64,000 nt of DNA from Strigops habroptila (lineage: Eukaryota > Chordata > Aves > Psittaciformes > Psittacidae). Every line of letters begins with the position of its first letter. The stretch's first letter is position 1. The stretch covers positions 15,518,992 to 15,582,991 of the forward strand of contig NC_044283.2 in NCBI RefSeq assembly GCF_004027225.2, in the 5' to 3' direction. This document shows positions 40,001-52,915 of the stretch, one piece after another. Under the pieces are notes generated by a model. The model saw only the letters and a program-made list of their open reading frames with translations, searched no databases and had not been told where the DNA came from. Both the position numbers and the translations under genes were made by a program.

Positions 40001-42809
40001 TACATAGACAGAATTGAACCGATAGAGTTTGAGCAAAGTTTCACGTTGTCAAGGTGGCCTCGGTCTTCCTAAGGTAATAGATAATTTTCCAAAAGGGAGA
40101 ATGTGTTGAGCATTTCTCTGGTCTAAGGCTTTATATACCCAGAAATGTTACACTGCCCATTTTAACAATACCGACATAGCTAAATGGTACATCTGGTTGT
40201 GTGCATCGTGTGATATCAGCATAGTCTTACTGGCACAGTTACTGCTACACAGAAGGACTACTTCTTCATTATTAGGGATCTTTAGCCCTGTGCAATTGTA
40301 TCCATGTTTACAAGTTGTAGCAGTTGTCAAATAGTTTAACCAGAACAAAAAAACCCACCCTTATTTTTTAATGAAGCAAGGTCATTTTGGACCAATCAGT
40401 GATAGTTTTGAGGTAGCATGTAATCTAGTTTTCTCATTCATAGCTTGGTACACTTATAAGCCTCTTTATGCGTAAGGCAGGTGTAGTTGAGAAGTTTGCA
40501 GACAGCAGGCAGAATCATGCTGTTATGAATGCAGGAAAAACATGTGGAAGGTAACAGAGAAAAGACAGCTAACAAACAGACTTTGTCTGAACTCCAAAGT
40601 GCACAAATGAGTCACCTCCAAGGCGTGCATCATGATGATATGAACTATCTCTACAAGAAAGTGCTGACTTAGTATGGGAAGCAAGAAGTGTCTCGTACTT
40701 GATTGCTGAAATTCTAGTTGTTTCATGAATTGCACATTGGCAGCTTAAGTTTTTGCCTGCATTGAAGCAGTTGGCATGTTTTTGCTGTTCTAAAACTAAG
40801 TCCAAATACTTATCTTGATTAAAGACCTAAAATAGCCAGAAATTTGTTGAAAATATGTAAAAAGAAGATTCACACTGCTTCTCTTTGCTTCCAGAATAAT
40901 ACCTAGTGTTTGTGTTGTTGAAGGCATGCACCTGTGTTTGAAGACTGAAGACCTGCTTGCTGCTGGCATAGCATGTAGGATTTCTAAAGCGGTGCAGAAG
41001 CCATTGGCTTTAGTGCCAATGCTAGTCACTTTTGAAACAATCCAACGCAACAGACATCAGTATTTTTCCATTACCACAATGTAGAGGTCATTTGGATAAT
41101 GACCACCATCCCAGAAGAGCACTGACAGATTCCCGTGCCATCACACTTTGACTGGAAGACTCAAGTGCAGTGTACATCCTTTTGTGCTCTGAATTGCAGC
41201 AGGATCAGACTTACCAGCCCACTGCAGTTTCTGTTGACCTGACAAACACTGCAAGTAGTGTGGCTGAAGGACTGGCTCTTTTCCAGCTGCTAAGCCTCTT
41301 CCTTCACAAGGAGCAGAGAAGTTCAGACAGAGGCAAGGACAAAAAATCAGGTGCTTTGGGGAAAAGAGAAGAATGAGCTGGAGTTTCAGAGTCAAGCAAA
41401 GAGAAAGGGGTGAAGTGGTCACTACCACCCATAAACTGCACATGTGCCGACACTAAGCTGCATCCAGTGTTTCTCAAAAAAGAGTGCACTTTTCTTTCCC
41501 TTTCCAGGATATCTATTAGTGTATTATATAAGTGAAGGAAGAGGAGGAAAAAAGACTCAGTAATACCTACAGGTCTGAAGATATTCTGGCAGCAAGACAG
41601 TGCAACAGGCAGCAGAAACAGCACTAGAGTCATTATAAGCAAGGGCCAACTTAGATTAGCTATATTCTCTTGAGAAGGAGCAGTGTGAAATTTAGATTTG
41701 GGGTTGAAGAAATAGTAGCACCTCTGAACATCTAATGGTGAAGAATTCCTCTGAAGTTCTTCACATCCCCAAAGATGTCAGGAAGGAATTGTCCAGTAGG
41801 AACTAAGACCCATAATAGACTGAAACAGTTTCATTCAGCTCACACTGAAGAACTGTCCTTCAACAGGATTTTATAGTTTAAATTTCAAACAGGTGAAACA
41901 TGGGAGCTGGACACATCAGCCACTTAAACTCACCTTCATAACTTCTGTCAAATGGTGGAAAGGGGGAGGGCAGGGGGGAGCAGGCTGTTCATCTAGTTCA
42001 GGTGGACCATCTAAGCAGATAATTTAGTCTCTGTGATACCTAAATCATGGCCTATTTATTATAAATTCCAATAAAGGGCTAATTAGTGCTAATTACAGTA
42101 GCAGGGATAGCGATGTGGCCATTCGCAGACGAAGAACCTGGCAGAGACCAAACTCCACTTACACATAGGTCACCAAAAAGAAAAGAGCACGCTGCACTTC
42201 GTCACATCTCATTTGGGTTGCCTTCAAAATGCTGAGCTAGAGGCAAAAGATACCATGGTTCATTTCCAATTCCCTGTCCAATCCTCTCACCCTTAATTTA
42301 TTTTAAAAGTTTAATCAGAAGTTCATAAAGCTCAGATATAAATTTTTAAATAAAAAAAATTAAGCACCTGCAGGTAAGCTTTTTAGGAACCCTTGGCTGG
42401 CCCAAGTTTCATTATGAATAGGGACGTTAGCAGTTCACTTTTCTGCAAATGCTACTGTGATAAAACGTAACTTTCATTCCCTTTCTGTTGCTTCAGGGAT
42501 GTGTCATTTATGGAAAATAAATAGAAGACTTCTATCACACAGAAACCATGTTCCATTCAGGGTCAGTGGAAATTTGCACCTCACTCTGAGGTTCCTGGCA
42601 GTATAGTAATAACTTTTCTGCAGAAGTTGTCACCGACTGCTAGAAGCTTTGGTGCTAATAATGAAAGTTCTGGTAGATATTCTTAGTATACAAATAATGT
42701 AATGTTTGCAGAAGAAGAAACCTGGCCAAATTTGGGGTTTTCAATTTACTGTTGCTCGATCAAATTCTTGATATTAATAGCTCTTTAAAGAAGTCAGCCA
42801 GCTTGGGAA
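34058..42809. other. Gene-free stretch
   Basis: This is AT-rich sequence. One 153-codon frame (35107-35568, +) is noted among the findings but not called as a gene. A G-rich spot, GGGGGAGGGCAGGGGGG, lies near 41.96-41.98 kb. No other feature stands out. Confidence 0.55.
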
Positions 42810-43800
42810 TGGGGATTGCTATAATGTTCTTGGATTTCCGGAAGTCAAAGCATTTTGACAACATCTCTCTCTAAAGGCTCCTAAAGAAACCAAGTTACCA
42901 GATGGATGACAATTCTTTAGCAGATTAATGATGTGTTGGAGCATAGTAATAAATTGTTTTCACCATAGGAGAGAAGCGATCACACATCCGCACTTAAACT
43001 TGTTCTCTTCAGTATATTCATCAATGATCTAGAAAAGGGAATTAATAATGAGGTGGAAAGTTTGCTGATGATTCAAATTACTCGGAACAGTCAGTACTTC
43101 AAAAGGTGTCGTTATACTGGGCACTGAGTGATGCAGCAACAAAAATGTAGACATTTAATATCAAGAGATGCAAAGTAACATACATTGGGGAAAAAAAAAC
43201 CCTAACTGTGCATACACAGTGATAAACAATAAATAAATTATTTATTATCACTTCAGGAAGAATCATTGACTCCTTGTTCAGACCTCTCTGAATATATCTG
43301 TTCAGTGCTCACTGGCAGACAGAAAATGCAAACTAAATGTTACAAATCATCATGTAAGAATGAAAAGTCACAAGAAAAATATTACACTTATATAAATAAT
43401 ACAGATATAAATAATTGATCCATATCCAAAGGTTTATTAGCAGTATGCATGACTTATGCTGGACAACACAGATGAATAGCAGTATGCTACTATAAGTGTA
43501 TGAGGATGGATGAAAGTACTTTTCAACTTGGAAAAGAGATGGCTAAGAGGAACTAACTATATTAAAAAGTGAGAACAGCATAGATAGTAAGTAAGGAACA
43601 ATTGTTCATTATTTCTCATAAGGCTTAGCAGGCACCAAATACCGCAGTTTAAATCAAACAGAAAAATTTTTTTCCATACAATTCATAGCTATATTGTATA
43701 GTTTATTGCTACAAGAATGTCGTGGCTAACAAAAACATAACTGGGTTTAATAATAATAAGAACAATCTATAGAGAAAGGATTCAGCAAGGGCTAATAAAT
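42810..43800 (+). mobile_element. Ancient CR1/L3-like LINE, reverse transcriptase remnant
   Basis: Reading + strand frames in turn gives FLDFRKSKHFDNIS (RT motif A region, normally DFSKAFDT), then LFSIFINDLEKGINNEVESL (normally FINDLE.GI), then a region equal to the K-C-K-V-M-H-I-G-x-N-N-P block near 43165-43205. The last part reads LEKRWLRG and FFHTIHS...GMSWLTK, typical of the C-terminus. Many stops and indels mark it as very old and inactive. It is the longest and best of three copies of this family in the window. Confidence 0.75.
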
Positions 43801-44481
43801 ATATAACGCACTTAAATCTACAGTTTAAGTACTATAGGCATTGCGCACAGCTGGAAACTGGGGAAAGTATCACTCTGCCCTTGTCCTATTCTCACCCTTA
43901 AAAGACAGTTAAGAAACTGTACCCTGTTCTGATTTAGTATGGCCATTCCTATCTTATTACTTAGACCCAAAAGCCAGAAGTTTCATGATCTAATTATATC
44001 TGCCTTCAAGAAACAACTTAAATTTGGCTTCTATTTTCAGCACCAGGCAGGAAAGCCATTAATTCTCTCTTGCAATAAATAGGGACCGAACATTGCTGGC
44101 ACAATGATTAACTCCTTCTTCCAGCAAGCATACTCTGTACTGCTGCAGCAATCCCTTCTGACTTCAGAACAAACTCCGCACCTTACATACTCTTCTTCAT
44201 CTTACTGTGTATCCAATTGATCTCTCAGCTTGTTCTTCATTATATTCATCATATTGTAGTTTACTGAGTCCTGAATATAGAGGAAGCTTTTGTGTTCTGT
44301 TTGACATCTAACCGTATACTACACATAACCTTTAGTCACGTTGCGTTGTATTTAAAAGCAATATATCCAATTCTTTTACATTCTGCAGTACAATTTTATT
44401 TCCTCAACTGACTTTTATTCAGCTTTGTCTGCCAGAAAATTTCAGAGTGTGAAAAGATACAAATCATTCCCAGGATGTCAC

Positions 44482-44497
44482 ATATATATATATATAT
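44482..44497. repeat. (AT)8 microsatellite
   Basis: Eight perfect AT dinucleotides are followed by GTACATATGG. It is a simple sequence repeat with no further function visible. Confidence 0.9.
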
Positions 44498-47496
44498 GTA
44501 CATATGGATAATATATTTTCAACATTATATTCACCAACCTATTTGTGTCAACAGTTTTATTGATCAGATACTCACATTCCTTTCTATGGTTATGAAAATA
44601 AGGTTTGAATTATAAAATCATTAGTTAAGTGGGTGTATGAAGCTGCAGTTACAAACGGAGTTGGTAAGATGGCCGCAGTGTGCTCAAGCTCCAAGGCAGC
44701 GCTGCACCTCAGCACTAACAAGAAGGCAAGGTGTGCAACACCAGCCCCGTCCACTTCCTCCCCTAAGCAAACTTGTGCACAAATTAAACTGGAGAAAAAA
44801 AACAAGAGTTATAGACAATAGCAGAGCTTTTTAATAGAGTTTATATGCTTCACTTCCATAGCATTTTAATGAAATTTGAATGCCTAATTCTTCTGGGTTC
44901 TTTTAAAAACCCCAGTCTGAATCACCAGATGCATCAACTATGACTAAATGCTTTCTTTTAACATTTTCTAGTCACAGGGCAGATGAACCACATTCTGTAT
45001 AAATTATAAACTGCATTTACAGCAAGTGAGTAAAGTGCAAGAACATCTGGATTAACCCAAAATGCAAGGGATGATTTGTAAAAGCTGTGGTTCCCCACTG
45101 GCCTTCAGAAGGCAGACGGCAAGTGAATAAACACCAGAAGGCTGGTTCTCCAAATAAATCAAAAATCCATTTCCAGAAACTTTAGAGCCTTTAAACTACC
45201 TACTTTGCAGCAATAGAAATAAGTGACACAAGAAAGGCATATTTTAGTTCTTCATTTTTTTGCATCATTGAATACAAAACTGCTCTTCAAAGAGCGTGTC
45301 GATACATCTGTCACAGGGCAGAAGCTCTGAGAGCAACGAAGGCCAAAAGGAAAGGTTGGCAGGAGACCTTGCAGAGTAGCAGTCCTCCAGAGATGCTGAG
45401 TCCCATGACCACCAGCAACATGGGCTCTCCAAAGAGCATCACCCTAATTCAGGCTGATCCAGTTCGATTCACTTGCTCTGAAAAATAAAACCTTAAAGAC
45501 AGAGGTTCTCTGACTCCTTCGGAATAAAATGCCCCTTCTAAATTCTGTGTATCCTGTAGAATTTGGGTAAAGGAGGGTGATTTATGACAAGGCCAGATGC
45601 AGAATCTAAAAAGGAATGTCACATAGCACACAAGTCTGATATGCTTTATGCATTTTTTTTTCCAGCAGGTCTGGTTATTGAGAAATCGATTCTGATGGTT
45701 TGAATCAACACTGTGTTAGCACGCTCTGCTCCTTCATTTTGATAATTAACAGCAAGCTTCGCAAATGTTGGCTGAAAATTTTCCTAAGCAGATTCTTTTT
45801 TTTAGCTTGGCTTCCTGAGGAAATGAAGCTTGCGTGCATCACACTGTCTCTCTGTCATGTCTGCTCAGCTTCAAGCAAACTGAACAGCGTAATCATTTTT
45901 TATATAGTAAGATCTTACCACAGACCTGTACAACATTCAGCACATCATGGAAGGCAGCTCCCGAAGTCATTAATTTATTGCCAGCAGAGGAGAGCGGCAG
46001 TCAGTTAGGTTCAGCTGGTAGCAGCTGCTGACCACACTGGACATCTACGGGCTGGCCACCTTGCACGCGTGCATCTCCAGAGCAGCATCTGCTGGGGCAT
46101 TCCCAGTCATTAGGCCCAGCAATGGCAGCTAAAAGCCGTGGAAAAAAGTAAGTGCAACACAGTGGCAGAGGAGCTAAGGAGAAGTGAGGCATCTTACTAT
46201 GAGAACACAAAAGGATTGGAAGGTACCATGTTAGAGGGCACTTCAATGCGATGAACATGAGTGTCTCACACCTCAAAAGATACAAAGCCAGAGCAAACCA
46301 GTCCTTATTAGTTCTGCCATCCAAGGAATGATCTGCATCTGTTGGGTTTTTCCCTTCATCTCTCTCAATTCATCTCCAGTTTTCCAGCTGGACTTACCTT
46401 TGCTTACAGCTCCTGTGTACAAACCCCTGTACTAGCACAAAGACTTACAGATAGGTATTAAGTCATCTGTTAAATGATAGGTGCAGGATAAGCCCACAAT
46501 TACACATATATATGTATCAGAAGCCAATGTTATATGTGATGCAAACCAATGACATATGATAAACCATATGACAGAAGATATGTAAGGGGACTTATGCAAC
46601 AAGCCAATATGTTTATTTACATAAGCAAGTGCCAGTTCCACTTGCACACAACAAGCCGCAATTGAAAACATGTCCCTCCACTGGACTCAAAAAGAATACA
46701 AAAGGGCTCACTTAAGATGGAGGCTGCCTTTTCTTCACATGCTTGAGAAGAAAACACACTGAGGTTGATGAAAAAGCAGGTCTCTTTTCACAACTTCATG
46801 GGATGATAACAGGTGTCTGTTGACAGCCTCAGCTTCTTGTTGCAGAAAGGAGGATCACCATGAAGTATGTGAGCACTTTCACAGGTGTGTAACAGTGGTA
46901 AGAGTAGTAACAGAGGGTAGACCTGTGCCACCTGCCAGCACAGCCACCAGACAGAACTCTGGCAGACCTGTTTGCCCCTTAGGAAATGATAATACATAGC
47001 CTGGCTTCCAGGAACTCCTGATATCCCTCTTCCTGCTCACTGCCATTTGCAATGCAGCAGAAGCACAGCAGTAAGAAAAGCTATTGCGTCCTCCCTTGCC
47101 AACACTGGAATCTTAGTCAGGTTTCTTATTTTTGCTCTGGAGGGACAGGGTTTTTTAAACAAAAGGCAGGGAGGGCTGCAGAAGCAAGGCTGGACTCGGA
47201 GGCAACGCTGCTGCAAGCACAACAAACCCTTTGTTAGCTGCTGCATGCAGCCGGCAAAACAGCACTTGAGCAGCCTGCAGAGCAGCTCTGCAACTCCATC
47301 AAGTATCAGGACTGGCATCAGCCCGTTTGGAAAAAGAAACAGTATTTGTCACCTATAACTCTCACTGGAGCAAAATTAAGCTGGCAGGATCTTTATAAAT
47401 TAGTAGCATTTAAACCAGAACAGGCAAACTGCTGTCTTGTCTGTGACATAACGCTTCACCCATTCACCGCCACTGTCCCTAGTGAGTTGGGTTATG

Positions 47497-47563
47497 AAAA
47501 AAAAAAAACCCAAACCCAAAAAAACAAAAGAAAAAGAAAGTGGAAAAAAAGAAAAAAAATCAA
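47497..47563. repeat. A-rich tract
   Basis: About 65 bases consist almost only of A with scattered C or G, including runs of 8 to 12 A. It could be an old poly(A)-like tail or a simple low-complexity tract. I see no recognisable retroposed gene directly to its left. Confidence 0.7.
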
Positions 47564-48790
47564 TTTTGAAGAGATTAAGCTAATACGAAAGCCAAAAAAG
47601 ACTGTGATGGCTCTGCCCCAGGCTCCAGTAATGACAGTGAGTTGATTATACGAGATATGCCCAAATGATCATAATTACAATCGCAGATATGCCTAGATGT
47701 CATAATGGAGAGGAAAGCCAAAAGACCTCAAAGTCCTTGCTACCCTGATTTTTAGGGAGGAGAGTGTCTGATCCCCCATCCAGCTGGAAGATAGCAGCTA
47801 TCTAACAGAGAGGACTCCTCTGCAGAGAACTGGCCCCATCTCTCCAAGGTTTTATAACCAGCCATGGCTGTCCCTGGTGCTTCAGAGAAAAATGAAATTA
47901 AAAAATACAGAATTAACCTAGGGAATCAGCCTCTCGCCTTCTGCAAGCAGCCAGCTGTAGTCCTGAAGCATGAGACTATTTTTTTAGTCATTGTCTTAAT
48001 GCAGAGTTGAACTTGTGGAACGTGTTGAGGGCAATGAGAGCTCTGTTTTCCTCAACAGTTTATAACAGAAGAGAATGACAAAGAACAAATATAAATTCAC
48101 AGATGTACAGATTGCACAGAAGAACTGACCTCCACAGCCATCCACAGAGATGCTCACCAGCCTGTTCCCAGAGTCAGATTAAAGTGTATCCAATTGGATT
48201 AAATTCCTAGCAATGGCAAGCTTACCACCTACCTACACTGGGAAATTATTCCTACGTGTAATCACCCTCACTGCACCTTTATAGTGATTGCATTTTTCAA
48301 GCTTTGATTTTCAGCAATTGGATCTATTCTGGTTTTTTCTGCAAGACTGAAATCTACACTTGATTTAGTTGTTCTTTTGTTCCTAATGCATTTGTAATGT
48401 CTTCTTATTGTCTTAAGCTTTACTGGCCAGTAATAATTCCTTATTTCCTTTGTCTTCTCTAAAAGTCATTTACATTTTGTAGATTCAATTTTCATTCCCA
48501 GCTATGCCCCCCTTTTCCATACTTAACATTGATTTCTTGTTTAATTATCACCTTTGTGCCTTCTTCACTAGGCTAGCTTTCCTCTCCAAGGTAACTTACT
48601 TGTGTGCTCATTAAAGCATAGCCTTTAGAATACCCAGCAGGATTTCCTTGAGAAGTCCCACTTTCCATTAAAACTTCCCCTTTTAGCACTCAGTTAGGGA
48701 AACAAGTTGTTCTGATGAACCAGTCGATTTGATGTTTCACATAATACTTCCCGATGCGAGTTTGTTTCCACAAAGCAGAGGGTACTGCGG

Positions 48791-48818
48791 TACCTGTGAG
48801 GTTTTACCTGTGAGGTTT
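48791..48818. repeat. Direct duplication of a 14-bp unit
   Basis: The unit TACCTGTGAGGTTT occurs twice in perfect tandem. Each unit contains ACCTGTGAGG, similar to a RUNX-type site in reverse (CCTGTGGT-like), but the match is loose. Confidence 0.8.
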
Positions 48819-50280
48819 TGGCGATCAGTGGCTGACACTGCTTGGTCCATCAGTAAGTGCTCCATGCAGACACTTGCATCTTAAAATATCCTTGAGATTT
48901 CCCTGAGATTAGACCTTTATAAAATGTAAGGTATTCTTTTCCTAATGATGTTCAGAAGAAGTCCTCCTTCTGGATTTACTGATGGCAATGCGCCTTTTCC
49001 TCACACACTGTGGACAAGCCCCAAAAAGCAGTGCTCTCCATTGCGACAGAATTTGTCCCCTGCATGCCTGTAACAAATGCCCTCCAGTCCCATGTTCTGC
49101 TTTGCTGTTAGTGAAACGGATGGAAATTTGTGCTATTTTCATGCTACACTAAAAATTTCAAATTCATTATCATCATTAAGATTTTTAAATTACTAATTTT
49201 TTTTAACTATATCTTTTAAAAGTACTATGGAAATATTATTTCCCTCTAAAATACTAATTAAATCAAAATTATCTTTATTTTTCATACTTCGATATCTGCA
49301 TGTGCAATATAATGTGGAGAAGTCAACTGAAACAATTCCAATGTGCAAGTAAACTGCCAGTGTTAACAGCGGTGGTTTTCTTACTTGTTTCTTTTCCTTC
49401 ATTCTGGCACTTGGATTCCAAAATAAAACAAGAGTAGCAACGAATATTGATCAATTTTTTATTACCCAGTACATCAAACACAACCCCCAAGTCACTGTTG
49501 TTAAAAAACTGCAATACTTAAAAATGTTTTTAGATATTTCCTGGCTCCTCTAAACCAAAACAAACAGATTTCTTATCCCACCACAAGCTACCATATTATA
49601 TAGATATACGAGGTACAAAAAGAAAAAAAAAGGCCCAAGTACCACCATGCTCAAAGCAAAAAGTATTGCAATAAATATTAAATCCAGGCAGCCCCACTTA
49701 CTCACCAGCACTACCAAGATGGAGCCATTCAAGTCATGACTAATCACTTAACTCCAGGCAAGTTCATTCACATTCACATCAAAGGAAAGAAACAAAACAC
49801 AAAGACCTAGTATGTCACAAGAATCACACTGGAGCTGGGCAAACACAGTTTCTTCTCCAAAGTTTTGAAGCATTTCTCTTTGCTTCTGCATTTCTGAACC
49901 AAAGAGAGAAGAAAAGAGAGTGCACAAATGACAAATAATCCCCGAGGAGGTACAGCACCTGTAGTCCCTAGTCTAAGAAACATCAAAAGTGTATTAAACA
50001 AAAATATCACTGTGGCAACATGGGAGTTTGAAGGAATCCCAGAATATGTTGTGGCTTGTTACAGCCTCCTCCTGAGGGCACAGCTCAGGGTTGTGAGCAA
50101 CACGGGTCCAACTCATCAAAAGAAGGCAAGAACTGAACCCAGGTCTCCTGTACTGTGGGTGAAGGCTGAAGTCATTGGGCTTCAGGGTAAAATAAGGAGA
50201 GCACCTCCCTTTTCTTGCAGAGGCTTTGTGAACTTCTGTGCTTTGCTTTCATTATATGTAGTAAAAAATGAAATAGTATT

Positions 50281-50945
50281 ACTGGGGGTGAAAAGGGCTG
50301 GGAGTGCTGATGGATCACAAGCTGAACACAAGCCAGCCTGGTGCCCTTGCAGCACTAAAGGCAAATGGTGTTGTGGGCTGCCTCAGTAAGTCTGCAGCAA
50401 ACCAAAGGACATGGTAATTATACTCTCTCCTCAGCACTTATTAGGCCACATTTGAAATATTCTATCCAGTCTTGGTCCTCCTAGCTCAAAAGAGACATTT
50501 AAAAATGGGAGAGGGTCTAGCAGAGGGCGAACAAGATGTTTAGAGGACTGGAGAACTTGACACATGAAGAAAGGTTGAAAGAATTTGGGCTTGTTCGACA
50601 TGCAGAAGGGACAGCAGAGGTTGAACACTGTCTTCCAACAGTTAAATGGTTGTTATAGAGATGATGGAGATTCTCTTCAGAAAGACGCCCAGTGACAAGA
50701 GGCAATAGGCACAAACTGCTTCAGGGGAAACCCATCCAGGTATAAGAAAAAGTTCTTCATCATGAGAGCAACCAAACTTTGAACAGATTGCCCAGAGAAG
50801 TGGGGAAAATCCCTGGAAATAACTGGGTTTGACGGGCCCCTGATCATCTCATCTAAGGTCCTACTTTCCACAGTAGCTTGCGACAGATGATCTCCAGAGC
50901 TTCCTTCCAATCTCAGCTCTTCTATAGGATTCCATAACTATCAGG
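50281..50945 (+). mobile_element. CR1 LINE fragment with 3' end
   Basis: Translated in pieces, the left end reads EKGLGVLMDHKLNTSQ and ALAALKANGVVGCL, the C-terminal part of CR1 reverse transcriptase. Next come the usual CR1 steps: LRPHLKYSIQSWSS, the CAAGATGTTTAGAGGACTGG region, and the 3' UTR ending GGATTCCATAAC, a decayed form of the CR1 tail (ATTCTATG)n. Stops and frame changes show it is dead. It is 5'-truncated, as most CR1 copies are. It keeps only the last quarter of ORF2 plus the 3' UTR. Confidence 0.8.
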
Positions 50946-52829
50946 GTTTTGTTCCTACTAGAAAACACAAAACAAACACAAATACTGCTACTAGAAATAC
51001 ATAATTTTCAGTTAGGACTCCAGATCAAGAAGCAGACTTGTCATGTAGCTTTCATTCAGTTTCAATGCATTCTCTCTCTATTCACCTTCACCGAGGACTT
51101 TCTAAGATACTGCTATAAACTTTGATAGTAAACATAGATAGAAACAATTAGCTGATTTTTGATGTCTTGTATGTTATGTCTTGAATTTTTGACAGGCACT
51201 TATTCAATGCAATCCTATTTAGTTACAAGCCATGTATGCTATATGCTGTCTCCCCAAACCTTATAGGAAGCAAACAGCAGAAGACAGTTTCTTTACTCAC
51301 AATTTTAAGCACCTCTTTCTCAGGGTAATGTTGCAAGAGGTCCTAAGGCTGATGGTCTTCCTTGCTCCCTTTCCTGTGCATTTCTGTAGTGCTCCTGCCC
51401 CTTGCATGCATCCACAGAACCACAATAAAACTGATCCCCTTATTTTTAGGATGTCAAAAAAATTTCTTAGATGGTCTAGCTAAGGCCTTACCATGACAGC
51501 TTGCTCTGGAGAGAACAGTTGAAGACTGGGAACTATTGCCAAGTAAAAGGAAATTGAAGGATTTTGTTTCAGTTTACTTGCACAGCAGGCCTGAAACAGC
51601 TTCAGAGCGACAGGGTACAACTGCAATATCACATACTCGTACGCCTGTAAAACACCTAACCATTGCATATCAGCGATTACCATGTCAGTGCTATGCTGTA
51701 TTCTACATTAATTATAAAGTAGATAACCTACAGAGTCCTACTGGTAGCCAAAGCCAGACTCGTCTTCCATTTGGAATGCTTCAAGAGTGAGCTCCCCAAG
51801 AGTGATGGGGAAGAATTCTGGACTAATTCTACTCACTATCTTGGGTGAACATAGCAGGTGAATATATAGGGCCATGCTTTGATGAAAACAAAAGATCAGT
51901 ACCAGGGAATTTTACAGGTGAAAAACTGACAAAGTAGGAAATAAAGAAAATGGCACAGCCATTCTACCTTCTAACCCACTGCACTTTAATTCACTTTAAT
52001 TCACGTCCACATGAAAAATGTATACATTGTAATGAGAAAAAAATTGGTTATACATGTTGGAATGAAAATTAAACATTTACAAAATTGGAGACCGTATTTT
52101 CAACTCTAAAAGAAATTTTAGCAGGTAAAAAGAATATGAAGCAGGAGAGAAGCGCTACCATTGTATGCAACATTACCCAGGGCAAACCCAAATATTCTGG
52201 CTATCACAGCAAGGTTATCACCTTGATGTATCCCTCTAATAAACATGATATCCAATAGAAGCTCATATAAAGCATCTCTGATAAAAAGCTCATGACAAGA
52301 AATATGAAAAAAGAAAATTTTGGTAGAAGCAATATATTCACCCTTATGTCTTCCTCCACGCTTCAGAAACAGAATGGGGAGAGCACGCTTTTGTTCAGCT
52401 CATGCTGTAATTCTCTCATTAGTAATACCATTGCTGACAGCTCTGATGTCCTTACTTAAGAAGGATGTTTGAAAACTTGAAAGAAACTACAGGAAAAACT
52501 GGTGATACAGAAATCTTGCCTTATGGTTAGAAACTAAAGCTCCCCAATGAGATTTGCTTAACAACAAAAGAGGGCTGAGATGCCTTGATCCCAGCCTTCA
52601 AGTATTTTCATTGAATAATGTCCAGTGCTAAAGGCTTTTTTAGTCCAGCAAAGATTCAACGAGTTAAGTCAAAGCTAAATTCAGACCACAAATAAAACAC
52701 TTCACCTGAACAGCGAGTGTTGGTATAGATGTGGTAGACTCTTTGTTCTCTGAACTCTTTAAATACGAATGAGACATCTTTCTAATGAAGTTAACCTTGA
52801 AATAATGGTCTTCAAGCAAGACTTACAGA

Positions 52830-52915
52830 GCGATGCTCTTGTGGTCAAGGCTAAGGTTGGACTGGATTACCTCACCAAAATGATTGGGCTCTTCTTGTCT
52901 TCAAGTCTATGCAGC
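52830..52915 (+). mobile_element. Weak CR1/L3-like LINE 3' end
   Basis: GGTTGGACTGGATTACCTCA followed by a degenerate CTTCTTGTCTTCAAGTCTATG resembles the 3' end of CR1/L3 elements (GTTGGACTAGATGATCTC...CTTCCAACC...TCTATGATTCTATG). It is diverged and short, and only this part of the element is recognisable. Confidence 0.35.

Larger units (their letters stand above)
43801..50280. other. Gene-free stretch
   Basis: This is mostly AT-rich. At about 44640-44830 there is a GC-richer block with a YY1-like AAGATGGCCGC followed by an A-rich end. T-rich, diverged sequence at 48.2-48.7 kb may be another very old repeat, but I could not place it. No gene seen. Confidence 0.55.

Noticed and set aside
48200..48700. 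Possible further ancient LINE on the minus strand
   Set aside because: CTGGCCAGTAATAATTCC resembles CR1 CTGGCCTGTAGTTCC, but the order of neighbouring landmarks does not fit.
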